This document shows positions 1 to 9,193 of a stretch of 40,516 nt of DNA, in pieces. The position numbers were made by a program, and so were the translations under genes. Within the stretch, counting starts at the first letter, position 1. Each line of letters opens with the position of its first letter. The notes under the pieces were generated by a model, which saw only the letters and a program-made list of their open reading frames with translations, was not told where the DNA came from and ran no database searches. Location: positions 1-40,516 of the forward strand of contig JBEPTZ010000028.1 of assembly GCA_041691815.1 (NCBI GenBank). Reading direction: 5' to 3'. Source of the DNA: 70-18 sp041691815 (GTDB lineage: Bacteria > Pseudomonadota > Alphaproteobacteria > Acetobacterales > Acetobacteraceae).

Positions 1-494
1 AGATCAAGCGCAGCGCCCGCGCCGAGGGCAATTCGGCCGACAACACCGCCCTGCTGCTCGCCGAGCTCAAGGCCCACCGCCTCGCCCGCACCAACCCGGA
101 CGCGCTGATCATCGCCGCCGATCAACTGCTGGTCTGCGAGGACCGCTGGTTCGACAAGCCGGCCGACCTCACCGAAGCCGCCGCCCAGCTGCGCGCCCTG
201 CGCGGCCACGCCCACACCCTGGTGACCGCCGTGCTCTGCCAGCGCGGCGAGCAGCGCCTCTGGCACCACATCGCCCGCCCGCGCCTCACCATGCGCAAAT
301 TCTCCGACGCCTTCCTGGACGCCTACATCGCCGAGGAAGGCACCATCCTCACCACCACCGTCGGCAGCTATCGCCTGGAAGGCCCCGGCGCCCAACTCTT
401 CGACACCGTGGTCGGCGAACACGCCGCTGTCCTCGGCCTGCCGCTCCTCCCGCTACTCGGCTTCCTCCGCCAGCACCGGGTGCTGATCGAATAA
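1..494 (+). CDS. maf: Maf-family nucleotide pyrophosphatase (5' truncated by window edge)
   Basis: The reading frame is open from base 3 to the TAA at 492-494, giving the last 163 residues of a protein whose family is usually about 195-200 aa. Maf proteins hydrolyse non-canonical or modified nucleoside triphosphates in the cytoplasm. Visible signatures are AADQLLVC in the catalytic segment, KPADLTEA, LRGHAHTLVTAV, and the C-terminal block SYRLEGPGAQLFDTVVGEHAAVLGLP split over its usual spacing. Having DQ rather than DT in the catalytic motif resembles the YceF (m7GTP pyrophosphatase) branch; that subfamily call is inference. The start lies before the window. The stop is one base from the convergent gshB stop (496-498), so there is no room for a terminator and the two transcripts must overlap. 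Confidence 0.88.
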   Translation, partial: IKRSARAEGNSADNTALLLAELKAHRLARTNPDALIIAADQLLVCEDRWFDKPADLTEAAAQLRALRGHAHTLVTAVLCQRGEQRLWHHIARPRLTMRKFSDAFLDAYIAEEGTILTTTVGSYRLEGPGAQLFDTVVGEHAAVLGLPLLPLLGFLRQHRVLIE

Positions 495-495
495 G

Positions 496-1488
496 CTACC
501 GCTGCACCTTGCTGTCGATCACGTCCCAGATCCGCGCCGACAGATCGGTGCCATCATGCCGCCCGATCTCCTGAATCCCGGTCGGCGAGGTCACGTTGAT
601 CTCGGTCAGCCAGTCGCCGATCACATCGATGCCGACGAAAATCAGGCCCCGCTCCTTCAGCAGCGGCCCGATCCGCGCGCAAATCTCCCGGTCCCGCGCC
701 GTCAGCACGCTCTTATCCGGCCGTGCGCCGACATGCATATTGGCCCGCGCCTCGCCCTCCGCCGGCACCCGGTTCAGCGCTCCCACCGCTTCGCCGTCGA
801 TCAGGATGATCCGCTTGTCGCCCTGCCGCACCGCCGGCTCGTAGCGCTGGATCATCAGCGGCTCGCGCGAGCGGGCAAAATGCATCTCCAGCAGCGAGTT
901 CAGGTTCTCGTCGTCGTGACGGATGCGAAACACCCCCGCCCCGCCATTGCCGAACAGCGGCTTGACGATGATGTCCTTATACGTGGCGCGAAACCCGCGG
1001 ATCGCCTCGGCGTCCCAGGTGATCAGCGTCGGCGGCATCAACTCGGGAAACTGCGTCACCAGCAGCTTCTCCGGCGCGTTGCGCACGCTGGCCGGGTTGT
1101 TCACCACCAGCGTCCCGGTGCCGTCGTCGCGATGGATATGCTCCAGCATATGCGTGGCGGTGATATAGGCCATGTCGAACGGCGGGTCCTGGCGCATCAG
1201 CACCACGTCCATGCTCGCCAGGTCGATCAACTGCTCCGACCCGAAGCTGTAGAAATCCTCGATATTCCGCCGTACCTCGATCGGCCGCGCCCGCGCGATC
1301 AGCCGGTCCTCGCGCGCCGCCCCCGGCTTGCCCACCCCCTCGCGCAGCGACATATGCCGCACTTCGTAATGCCACAGCCGATAGCCGCGCTCCTGCGCCG
1401 TCAGCATCAATGCGAAGCTGGAATCAGCGTCGATCTTCACCGTGGTCATCGGGTCCATCTGGACCGCGACATTGAGCTTGCGTGCCAT
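496..1488 (-). CDS. gshB: Glutathione synthetase
   Basis: ATP-grasp ligase that joins glycine to gamma-glutamylcysteine, the last step of glutathione synthesis in the cytoplasm. The 330-aa protein has the family length and blocks: the N-terminal VAVQMDPMTTVKIDADSSFA segment, VLMRQDPPFD, LVVNNPASVRNAPEKL, the ATP-grasp loop IVKPLFGNGGAGVFR, GDKRIILIDGEAVGALNRVP, and the C-terminal metal-binding segment GIDVIGDWLTEINVTSPTG. I chose the ATG at 1488 because GGAG lies 8 nt upstream and the family homology begins at MARKLNVAV. An in-frame ATG at 1515 would add nine unconserved residues. It follows the SirB1-like gene by 37 bp and is probably co-transcribed. Glutathione reductase (gor) lies three genes upstream on the same strand, which makes the block look like a thiol-redox neighbourhood. 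Confidence 0.95.
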   Translation of the reverse strand: MARKLNVAVQMDPMTTVKIDADSSFALMLTAQERGYRLWHYEVRHMSLREGVGKPGAAREDRLIARARPIEVRRNIEDFYSFGSEQLIDLASMDVVLMRQDPPFDMAYITATHMLEHIHRDDGTGTLVVNNPASVRNAPEKLLVTQFPELMPPTLITWDAEAIRGFRATYKDIIVKPLFGNGGAGVFRIRHDDENLNSLLEMHFARSREPLMIQRYEPAVRQGDKRIILIDGEAVGALNRVPAEGEARANMHVGARPDKSVLTARDREICARIGPLLKERGLIFVGIDVIGDWLTEINVTSPTGIQEIGRHDGTDLSARIWDVIDSKVQR

Positions 1489-1525
1489 GGGCTTCTCCAC
1501 CAAACAGATTGCCATGGCAGATGGT

Positions 1526-2353
1526 CTAATTCAGCCGGGAGCGCAACTCATCCATCGCCGCCCGCACCCGCTCGGCGGTATCGCCGGTCGGCAGCAGTGC
1601 CAGAAACCGCTCATAGCAGCGCAACGCCGCACTCACCCGATCCAGCCTGCTGTTCATCAGCCCGGCCTCGCGCCACTGGCTCACTTCCTCCGGCGCGATC
1701 CGCAGCATGTCCTCGGTGCAGGCCAGCGCGCCTGCCAGGTCGCCGCCGCGCAGCCGCCGCAGCTTGATGTTGTTCTGCAACCGCAGCAGCACCGCCCGGT
1801 TGCCCATCGCCCGCAACAGCCCGGGCCGCAACTCCGCCTGCGGCCCCTCGAAGGTCTTCACCAGCGCCCGCAACGCCTGCGCATCCAGCGACCGCCCGCC
1901 ATCGAACACGTCCAGCACCACCTGCTGGCCCGGGCTGGTCACCGCGATCAGGAAATGCCCGGGGAAATCCACCCCATGCGCCGCCCACCCGGCGGCCTGG
2001 GCGGTGTGCAGCCACACCACCCCGAGCGCCACCGGCAGCCCCCGCCGGCGCGCCACCACGCGGATCAGATTGGCATTCGCCGGATCGTCGTAATTCTCGC
2101 TGTCGCCCTGATAGCCGTGGCCGCCGACCACCAGTCGTTGCAGCGCCACCGCCTGGTCCGCCAGGTCCTCGGCGCCGATCCCCTCGGCCGCCGCCGCCGC
2201 CTCGCGCGCCAGCACCGAAAGCTCGCCGCGCGCCGCCTCCCAGTCCGCCTCGGGCGTGTCCACCCGGGCCAGTTGCAGCGCCGCATCGGCGATGTCGATC
2301 TCGGCGTCCGGCAACTGCCCGATCGCCTCCAATGCCATACGCGGATCACTCAT
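1526..2353 (-). CDS. SirB1-like transglutaminase-fold/TPR protein
   Basis: A 275-aa soluble protein with an N-terminal SirB1-like transglutaminase-superfamily region (residues about 30-170: LVVGGHGYQGDSENYDDPANANLIRVV split around an NL core, then RRGLPVALGVVWLHTA and HGVDFPGHFLIAV) followed by tetratricopeptide-like helices (about 190-270, ending LRCYERFLALLPTGDTAERVRAAMDELRSRLN). Catalytic activity is uncertain: many members lack a full Cys-His-Asp triad. Here the histidine of PGHF is visible, but I see no clear catalytic cysteine in the expected N-terminal position. The ATG at 2353 has AGGAGGT about 12 nt upstream. A GTG at 2365 would sit almost on that ribosome site, so it is less likely. 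The gene precedes gshB closely. Its cellular role is not established. Confidence 0.75.
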   Translation of the reverse strand: MSDPRMALEAIGQLPDAEIDIADAALQLARVDTPEADWEAARGELSVLAREAAAAAEGIGAEDLADQAVALQRLVVGGHGYQGDSENYDDPANANLIRVVARRRGLPVALGVVWLHTAQAAGWAAHGVDFPGHFLIAVTSPGQQVVLDVFDGGRSLDAQALRALVKTFEGPQAELRPGLLRAMGNRAVLLRLQNNIKLRRLRGGDLAGALACTEDMLRIAPEEVSQWREAGLMNSRLDRVSAALRCYERFLALLPTGDTAERVRAAMDELRSRLN

Positions 2354-2416
2354 GATGCGGGCCACACCTCCTGCCGACCAATGTGTCGCTGCGCCCCCCC
2401 AACTACAAGGCAGACC

Positions 2417-2938
2417 CTAACGCCGCCCCTGCTCCAGCGTCACCGGAATCACGGCCGCATAGGCCGCCTGCCACAGCACATAGAACACCAACGCCCCCCA
2501 CGCCCCGCCCTCGACCAGCACCGGCAGCAGCACCCCAAACAGCGCGCCGGCGCCCACCGCCCAGCCCCAGCGCCGCGCCCCGAGCAGCCACCGGCTGGCC
2601 AGCCCGAGCAGCAAGCCGCCGACCGCCCCGGCCACCAGCCCGATCAGCCCGACCGCCGCATATTCATTGCCGACCAGCCGCGACACCACGTCCACGCTGC
2701 GCAGCGCCAGCAGCACCGCCACCGCATTGGCCAGCCCGGCCGCCGCCACATAACCCAGCCACCTGCCACCAGACAGCAGCCGGCCCCGCCACAGCGCGCC
2801 GCCGACGATCAGCCCGAACACCAGCCCCGGCGCGATGTAATAGGCGTCCAGCATGTGGTTTTCACCGCACGCCACCCCGACCCCGGCGGTAATCGCCCCG
2901 GCTACCGCGCCCAGCCCCGCCAACCGCCAACTCAGCAT
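2417..2938 (-). CDS. Multi-pass membrane protein, function unknown
   Basis: A 173-aa very hydrophobic protein with about five predicted membrane segments (roughly residues 5-25, 35-55, 62-85, 95-125 and 135-165), separated by short polar turns such as GENHMLDAYY, WRGRLLSGGRW and RSVDVVSRLVGNEYA. I do not recognise the family. The ATG at 2938 is preceded by a G-rich GGGGG stretch. An in-frame GTG at 2974 would add twelve residues. It lies between gor (stop 3030) and the SirB1-like gene (start 2353), all on the minus strand with gaps under 100 bp, so it may belong to the same transcription unit. Confidence 0.6.
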   Translation of the reverse strand: MLSWRLAGLGAVAGAITAGVGVACGENHMLDAYYIAPGLVFGLIVGGALWRGRLLSGGRWLGYVAAAGLANAVAVLLALRSVDVVSRLVGNEYAAVGLIGLVAGAVGGLLLGLASRWLLGARRWGWAVGAGALFGVLLPVLVEGGAWGALVFYVLWQAAYAAVIPVTLEQGRR

Positions 2939-3029
2939 CGCTATCGCCCCCGCTCGGTGACTTATTTCTATCACAGATCGAAGCCGATACGCTCTGCATC
3001 ATGCGATCACATTTCGCAGATCAAGGCGC

Positions 3030-4421
3030 CTACCCGGCCACACCCGCCGCCACCCGCCCGGCATCCGCCGCCGGCAGCGCCACCCGCGTCCGGGTCCGCA
3101 TCGTCACGAACTCCTCCGCCGCGGTCGGGTGAATCCCCACCGTCCGGTCGAAATCCCGCTTGGTCGCCCCGGCATTGATCGCGATCGACAGCCCCTGCAG
3201 AATCTCTGGCGCGTCCTCGCCGAGCATATGCGCCCCCAGCACCCGCTGGCTCTGCTGGTCCACCACCAGCTTCATCATCGTCTTGCGCGCCCGCCCGGTC
3301 AGCGTGTGCCGCATCGGCGTGAACCGCGACACATACACATCCACTGGCCCGCGCATCGCCGCCTCATCCTCGGAGAGCCCCACCGTGCCGATCGGCGGAC
3401 TGGAAAACACCGCCGTCGCCACCCGATCCAGCGCCCATTCGCGCGGCCCCGGGCCATACAGCATGTCGGCCAGCGAATGCCCCTCTGCGATCGCCACCGG
3501 CGTCAGGTTCAGCCGATCGGTCACATCACCCAGCGCATAGATGTTCGGCTGGCTGGTGCTGCGATCCTCGTTGATCACCACCGCCCCGAACCCGTCCACC
3601 GCCACCCCGGCCGCCTCCAGCCCCAGCCCCTCGGTATACGGCGCCCGCCCGATCGCCGAGAACACCAGGTCGGTGGCAATCACATTACCATCCGCCAGGA
3701 CCACCCGCGTGCCGCCGGCGTCCTTCTCCACCCGCGCGATCGTCGCCTTGCGATGCACGCCGATCCCCTGCGCCAGCAGCGCCTCATCCAGCCCAGTGCG
3801 CAAATCCTCGTCGAACCCGCGCAATGGCAAAGGCTGCCGAAACACCAAATCCACCTTCGCCCCCAGCCCGGCAAAAATCCCGGCAAACTCCACCGCGATA
3901 TAGCCGCCGCCCAGAATCACGATCCGCTGCGGCATCTGCTTCAGATGGAACGCATCATCGGACACGATGCAATGCTCGGCGCCGGGAAACTCCGGCCGCA
4001 CTGGCCGCCCGCCGGTGGCGATCACAATCCGCTCCGCCGTCACCGCGCGCCCGCCCACCTCCAGCGTATGCGCATCGCGCAACACCGCCCGCGCCTCGAA
4101 CACCGTGCAACCGGCGCCATCCATCAGCTTGCGATAGGCCCCGTTCAGCCGCCCGATCTCCCGGTCCTTGGCCGCGATCAGCGCCGCCCAGTGATGCTGC
4201 CCCGGCTGGGTGTCCCAGCCAAACCCCTGGCTCTCCTGGGCCGCCGCGCCATACTCGCCGGCCATCACCATCAGCTTCTTCGGCACACACCCCACATTCA
4301 CACAGGTGCCACCCCAGAGCCCTTCCTCGGCCACACCGACGCGCGCACCATGGCCGGCGGCAATGCGGGCGCATCTGACCCCCCCCGAGCCGCCACCGAT
4401 CACGAACAAATCAAAATCCAT
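3030..4421 (-). CDS. gor: Glutathione-disulfide reductase
   Basis: FAD- and NADPH-dependent class I pyridine nucleotide-disulfide reductase that regenerates GSH from GSSG. The 463-aa protein has the FAD-binding GGGSGGVRCAR near the N-terminus, the redox-active disulfide GTCVNVGCVPKK, the NAD(P)-binding ILGGGYIAVEFAGIFAGLG, the second FAD motif NIYALGDVT, and the dimer-interface active-site motif HPTAAEEFVTM that donates the catalytic His-Glu pair. All key residues are present. The ATG at 4421 has GGGAG 8 nt upstream; extending the frame to 4469 would only translate the GC-rich repeat. gabD lies upstream on the same strand, separated by a large inverted repeat (4439-4554). Supplying reduced glutathione fits with gshB three genes downstream. 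Confidence 0.93.
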   Translation of the reverse strand: MDFDLFVIGGGSGGVRCARIAAGHGARVGVAEEGLWGGTCVNVGCVPKKLMVMAGEYGAAAQESQGFGWDTQPGQHHWAALIAAKDREIGRLNGAYRKLMDGAGCTVFEARAVLRDAHTLEVGGRAVTAERIVIATGGRPVRPEFPGAEHCIVSDDAFHLKQMPQRIVILGGGYIAVEFAGIFAGLGAKVDLVFRQPLPLRGFDEDLRTGLDEALLAQGIGVHRKATIARVEKDAGGTRVVLADGNVIATDLVFSAIGRAPYTEGLGLEAAGVAVDGFGAVVINEDRSTSQPNIYALGDVTDRLNLTPVAIAEGHSLADMLYGPGPREWALDRVATAVFSSPPIGTVGLSEDEAAMRGPVDVYVSRFTPMRHTLTGRARKTMMKLVVDQQSQRVLGAHMLGEDAPEILQGLSIAINAGATKRDFDRTVGIHPTAAEEFVTMRTRTRVALPAADAGRVAAGVAG

Positions 4422-4438
4422 CAGAGCACTCCCAAAGG

Positions 4439-4554
4439 AAGGCCGGGGCGCTGCCCCGGACCCCGCCAAGGGCCGAGCCCCTGGACCTCATCAAAAAGAG
4501 GAGTTCCAAGGGCTCGGCCCTTGGTCGGGGTCTGGGGGCAAAGCCCCCAGCCTT
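4439..4554. repeat. GC-rich inverted repeat pair between gabD and gor
   Basis: Two arms of roughly 47-50 bp (4439-4485 and 4505-4554) are imperfect inverted copies separated by about 19 bp containing CTCATCAAAAAGAGGAG. Each arm itself contains nested palindromes such as GGGGCGCTGCCCC and AGGGCCGAGCCC. The repeat starts 3 bp after the gabD stop codon (4558-4560) and ends about 17 bp before the gor start, leaving only the gor ribosome site outside it. One arm of the same family recurs at 32299-32357. It may act as an attenuator or mRNA-processing hairpin that separates gabD from gor expression; that role is inferred from position. Confidence 0.8.
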
Positions 4555-4557
4555 GCC

Positions 4558-6036
4558 TTAGCTGCCGATGCCCCCGAGCGCGAGATACTTCACCTCAAGA
4601 TATTCCTCGATCCCATGATGCGACCCCTCGCGCCCCAGCCCAGAGGCTTTCATGCCGCCGAACGGCGCCACTTCGGTGGAGATGATACCCTCGTTGATCC
4701 CCACCATGCCGTATTCCAGCGCCTCGGCTACCCGGAAGATGCGTCCCACGTCGCGCGCATAGAAATACGCCGCCAGCCCGAACTCGGTGTCATTGGCCAG
4801 CTTGATCACCTCGTCTTCGGTCTTGAAGCGGAACAGCGGCGCCACCGGCCCGAAGGTCTCCTCGCGGAAAATCATCGCCTCGCCCGGCACGTCGACGAGG
4901 ATGGTCGGCTCGAAATAGGTGCCGCCCAGGCTGTGCCGATGCCCGCCGGTCATCACCTTCGCCCCCCGCTTCAGCGCGTCAGCGATATGCTCCTCCACCT
5001 TGTCCACCGCGGCCGGGTTGATCAACGGCCCCTGCGTCACCCCCGGCTCCATGCCGTTGCCGACCTTCAGCGCCTCGACGGCCACCTTCAGCTTGGCGGC
5101 AAACGCCTCGTACACCCCGTCCTGCACCAGAATCCGGTTGGCGCAGACGCAGGTCTGCCCGGTGTTGCGATATTTGCTGGCCATCGCCCCCAGCACCGCG
5201 GCGTCCAGGTCGGCATCGTCGAACACGATGAACGGCGCGTTGCCGCCCAGTTCCATGCTGGTCTTCTTGATGGTCGGCGCGCAGGCCGCCAGCAGCTTCG
5301 CCCCAACCTCGGTGCTGCCGGTAAAAGTCAGCTTGCGGATCAACGGGTTGCTGGTCAGCTCCGCCCCCATCGGCCCGGAAGGCCCGGTGATCACGTTGCA
5401 CACGCCGGCCGGCATCCCGGCTCGCTCTGCCAGCACCGCCACGGCAAGGGCGGAAAACGGCGTCTGGCTCGCCGGCCGGATCACCCCGGTGCAGCCCGCC
5501 GCCCAGCCCGGCCCGGTCTTGCGGGTGATCATCGCGGTCGGGAAGTTCCACGGCGTGATCGCCGCGAACACGCCGACCGGCTCCTTGGTCACGATAATCC
5601 GCCGGCCGCGGGCATTCTGCGGGATGGTATCGCCATAAACCCGCTTGCCCTCCTCGGCGAACCACTCGATGAAGCTGGCGGCATAGGCGATCTCGCCCTT
5701 GCTCTCGGCCAGGGGCTTGCCCTGCTCGGCGGTCATGATCGTTGCCAGGTCGTCGGTGTTGGCCAGCAGCAGTTCGAATAACTTGCGCAACACGCTGGCC
5801 CGCTCCTTGGCGGTTAGCGCCCGCCAGGCCGGCTGTGCCGCATGTGCCGCCTCGATCGCCCGGCGGGTCTCGGCGGTACCCATCGCCGGCACTTCGCCCA
5901 CCACCTCGCCGGTGGCCGGGTTCTTCACCACCAGCGTCTTGCCGCTGTCGGCCTGCACCCATTTGCCATCGATATAATTCGCCTGTCGGAGCAGGCTGGG
6001 GTCCTTCAACGGCAGTGCCGAGACCTGATTGAGCAT
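4558..6036 (-). CDS. gabD: Succinate-semialdehyde dehydrogenase (NADP+)
   Basis: Oxidises succinate semialdehyde to succinate, the exit of GABA and polyamine catabolism into the TCA cycle. The 492-aa protein has the family length, with TPWNFP (161-166), TFTGSTEVG (238-246), the general-base segment MELGGNAP (E262), and the catalytic NTGQTCVCANR (C296, with the partner C298 typical of GabD). FREETFGPV and the C-terminal GLGREGSHHGIEEY are also present. One oddity is that the cofactor-contacting lysine of the usual V-K-P-A-S-Q-T-P motif is arginine here (R187). AGGAGAGCGAAC precedes the ATG at 6036. A strong palindrome at 6131-6149 lies about 95 bp upstream of the start. Related aldehyde dehydrogenases with other substrates cannot be excluded. 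Confidence 0.88.
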   Translation of the reverse strand: MLNQVSALPLKDPSLLRQANYIDGKWVQADSGKTLVVKNPATGEVVGEVPAMGTAETRRAIEAAHAAQPAWRALTAKERASVLRKLFELLLANTDDLATIMTAEQGKPLAESKGEIAYAASFIEWFAEEGKRVYGDTIPQNARGRRIIVTKEPVGVFAAITPWNFPTAMITRKTGPGWAAGCTGVIRPASQTPFSALAVAVLAERAGMPAGVCNVITGPSGPMGAELTSNPLIRKLTFTGSTEVGAKLLAACAPTIKKTSMELGGNAPFIVFDDADLDAAVLGAMASKYRNTGQTCVCANRILVQDGVYEAFAAKLKVAVEALKVGNGMEPGVTQGPLINPAAVDKVEEHIADALKRGAKVMTGGHRHSLGGTYFEPTILVDVPGEAMIFREETFGPVAPLFRFKTEDEVIKLANDTEFGLAAYFYARDVGRIFRVAEALEYGMVGINEGIISTEVAPFGGMKASGLGREGSHHGIEEYLEVKYLALGGIGS

Positions 6037-6130
6037 GTTCGCTCTCCTTCCTGGGTAGGCATGTAGAGGGGCCTGGATAGGCGTCTAGATGGGGCGTCGC
6101 GCCGCCGTTGTCATGGGCGGAATATGCTTC

Positions 6131-6149
6131 GATATCATATGATGATATC
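6131..6149. promoter_or_regulatory. Palindromic operator candidate upstream of gabD
   Basis: GATATCATATGATGATATC is a perfect 8-bp inverted repeat (GATATCAT / ATGATATC) with a 3-bp centre, in the 133-bp gap between the cupin gene stop and the gabD start. An A/T-rich perfect palindrome in GC-rich DNA, 82-95 bp before a start codon, is typical of dimeric repressor sites. Size and base pattern would suit a GntR/FCD-type repressor. No such regulator is encoded in the window, so the regulator is unknown. Confidence 0.55.
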
Positions 6150-6169
6150 GCATCACCATTACGCAAAAA

Positions 6170-6520
6170 TCAGTCGATCGGGATGAATAGAGAGCGTCGC
6201 ATTTTGCCCGCGATGGCCTTCGAAAAATGTCCCTTTCCGCTCACATCTTCCACCAGAAACACCTCTCCCGGCCCGATTTCGCGGGTTTCTCCGTCGCTCA
6301 CGGTGATCTGCACCCCGGCATCCAGGTTGACGATATACTGCCGGCGCGGCGCCGGATGCCATTCATAGTCATAGCTCCCCGGCGTCTCGCGAAAGATCAG
6401 CCCGCTCGCCTTGTGCACCGCCGAGGTCTTGCCGCCGCGCCCCTCCGCCACCCACTCGATCTCGATGTCGCGGAAATGCGTCTCGCCGTCCGCATCGACA
6501 TAAATATTATGGATTTTCAT
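6170..6520 (-). CDS. Small cupin-domain protein
   Basis: A 116-aa single-domain beta-barrel protein: SYDYEWHPAPRRQYIVNLDAGVQI split around the first cupin strand pair, then VSDGETREIGPGEVFLVEDVSGKGHFS. GPGEVFLVED is the usual turn between cupin strands. Only one histidine of a standard metal-binding motif is apparent in the first motif (WHPAPRRQY), and another lies in GKGHFS, so metal binding is uncertain. Its start codon overlaps the stop codon of the upstream aldolase-like gene (ATGA at 6517-6520), indicating translational coupling. It may modify or bind the same small acid metabolite as its partner. Substrate unknown. Confidence 0.75.
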   Translation of the reverse strand: MKIHNIYVDADGETHFRDIEIEWVAEGRGGKTSAVHKASGLIFRETPGSYDYEWHPAPRRQYIVNLDAGVQITVSDGETREIGPGEVFLVEDVSGKGHFSKAIAGKMRRSLFIPID

Positions 6521-7212
6521 AGTGATACGCCCTCGATGATGGCCGCCGCGTCCACCACGCGCTGGCCGCCCTCGGTCATCACCGCGCCGTCCCGCACCGC
6601 CTGCTCGGCCCGCATCTCCGCCGCCCGCACCAGTGCCAGGCTCTCCAGCACCGCCTCGGCCCGCTCCAGCGGAACCACCACCACGCCGTCCGCATCGCCG
6701 ACGATGATGTCCCCCGGCCGCACATGCACGCCGCCCACCACCACCGGCGCCCCGACCACGCCCGGCCCGTTCAGCGCCGGCGAATTCGGCTGAATCCCCA
6801 TGCAAAACAACGGCATGCCGGCCGCGACAATGCCTGCCCGATCCCGCGCCAGCCCATCGGTGACAAACGCCGCCACCCCCTTGTTGCGCATCATCCCGGC
6901 CGCCAGATCGCCGATCACCGCGGTGCCGGTAAACCCGTCGCAGCCCAGCATGATCACATCGCCGGCCTTGGCCTCCGCCAACGCCCCCAACATCGCAGCT
7001 ATATCAGCGGGGTAGGCGTACGCCGTCAGCGCCGGCCCGACGAACGTGGCGTGCGCCGGGTCCACCGGCTTGATCCGCCAGTCCAGCGCCCCGCGCCCCT
7101 GCATGGCATCGCACAGATGGCTGGTCTGCGCCCCATGAAACCCCTGCAACAGCGACGCCCCCGGCCGCTTCCAGCCGCGATGGATGGTCAGGATGGGCGG
7201 ATTTTCGATCAT
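6517..7212 (-). CDS. RraA-family aldolase / demethylmenaquinone methyltransferase-like protein
   Basis: A 231-aa RraA-fold protein, probably a class II (divalent metal) 4-hydroxy-4-methyl-2-oxoglutarate/oxaloacetate-type aldolase rather than the RNase E inhibitor. It shows TSHLCDAMQGRGAL, GPALTAYAYPADIAAMLGAL, the signature GDLAAGMMRNKGVAAFVTDGLARDRAG (with the G-D and R-D residues that bind metal and substrate in this family), and GVHVRPGDIIVGDADGVVVVP. The ATG at 7212 has GGAG 7 nt upstream. It overlaps the cupin gene by ATGA and leads a possible cupin-gabD-gor run. Repeat copy A separates it from glmS upstream. The exact substrate cannot be read from sequence. Confidence 0.8.
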   Translation of the reverse strand: MIENPPILTIHRGWKRPGASLLQGFHGAQTSHLCDAMQGRGALDWRIKPVDPAHATFVGPALTAYAYPADIAAMLGALAEAKAGDVIMLGCDGFTGTAVIGDLAAGMMRNKGVAAFVTDGLARDRAGIVAAGMPLFCMGIQPNSPALNGPGVVGAPVVVGGVHVRPGDIIVGDADGVVVVPLERAEAVLESLALVRAAEMRAEQAVRDGAVMTEGGQRVVDAAAIIEGVSL

Positions 7213-7239
7213 GGCTGAGCTCCAAGGGAGGGAAGCAAG

Positions 7240-7362
7240 GGTTCTTTTTTGAAAAAAAGAACCAAAAAACTTTTATCCGCCTTGCAACAGAGGAGCGTGG
7301 GAGAGTCCGTACACTCCAATGGACAGAAAGTTTTTTTGCTTCTTTTTGTTCACAAAAAGAAG
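7240..7362 (+). repeat. Double-hairpin intergenic element, copy A (subfamily I)
   Basis: The left hairpin is GGTTCTTTTTT-GA-AAAAAAGAACC (7240-7263) and the right hairpin CTTCTTTTTG-TTCA-CAAAAAGAAG (7339-7362). Between them an inner inverted repeat runs from AAAAAACTTTTATCC to GGACAGAAAGTTTTTTT around a core containing CCGCCTTGCAAC and GTACACTCCAATGG. It starts 3 bp beyond the glmS stop codon and lies between glmS and rraA, both minus strand. The paired A and T tracts around an inner stem look like a bidirectional intrinsic terminator. Confidence 0.85.
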
Positions 7363-7365
7363 ATC

Positions 7366-9189
<1,824 letters not shown>

Positions 9190-9193
9190 GGGG

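Noticed and set aside
1442..3178. 578-codon plus-strand frame across gshB, SirB1-like and membrane genes
   Set aside because: It spans several real minus-strand genes and translates to a His/Pro/Arg-rich sequence without any recognisable motif.
6170..6805. A 211-aa version of the cupin protein
   Set aside because: The N-terminal extension is antiparallel-free, low-complexity Gly/Arg sequence inside the rraA-like gene. The ATG at 6520 in the ATGA overlap is the start.
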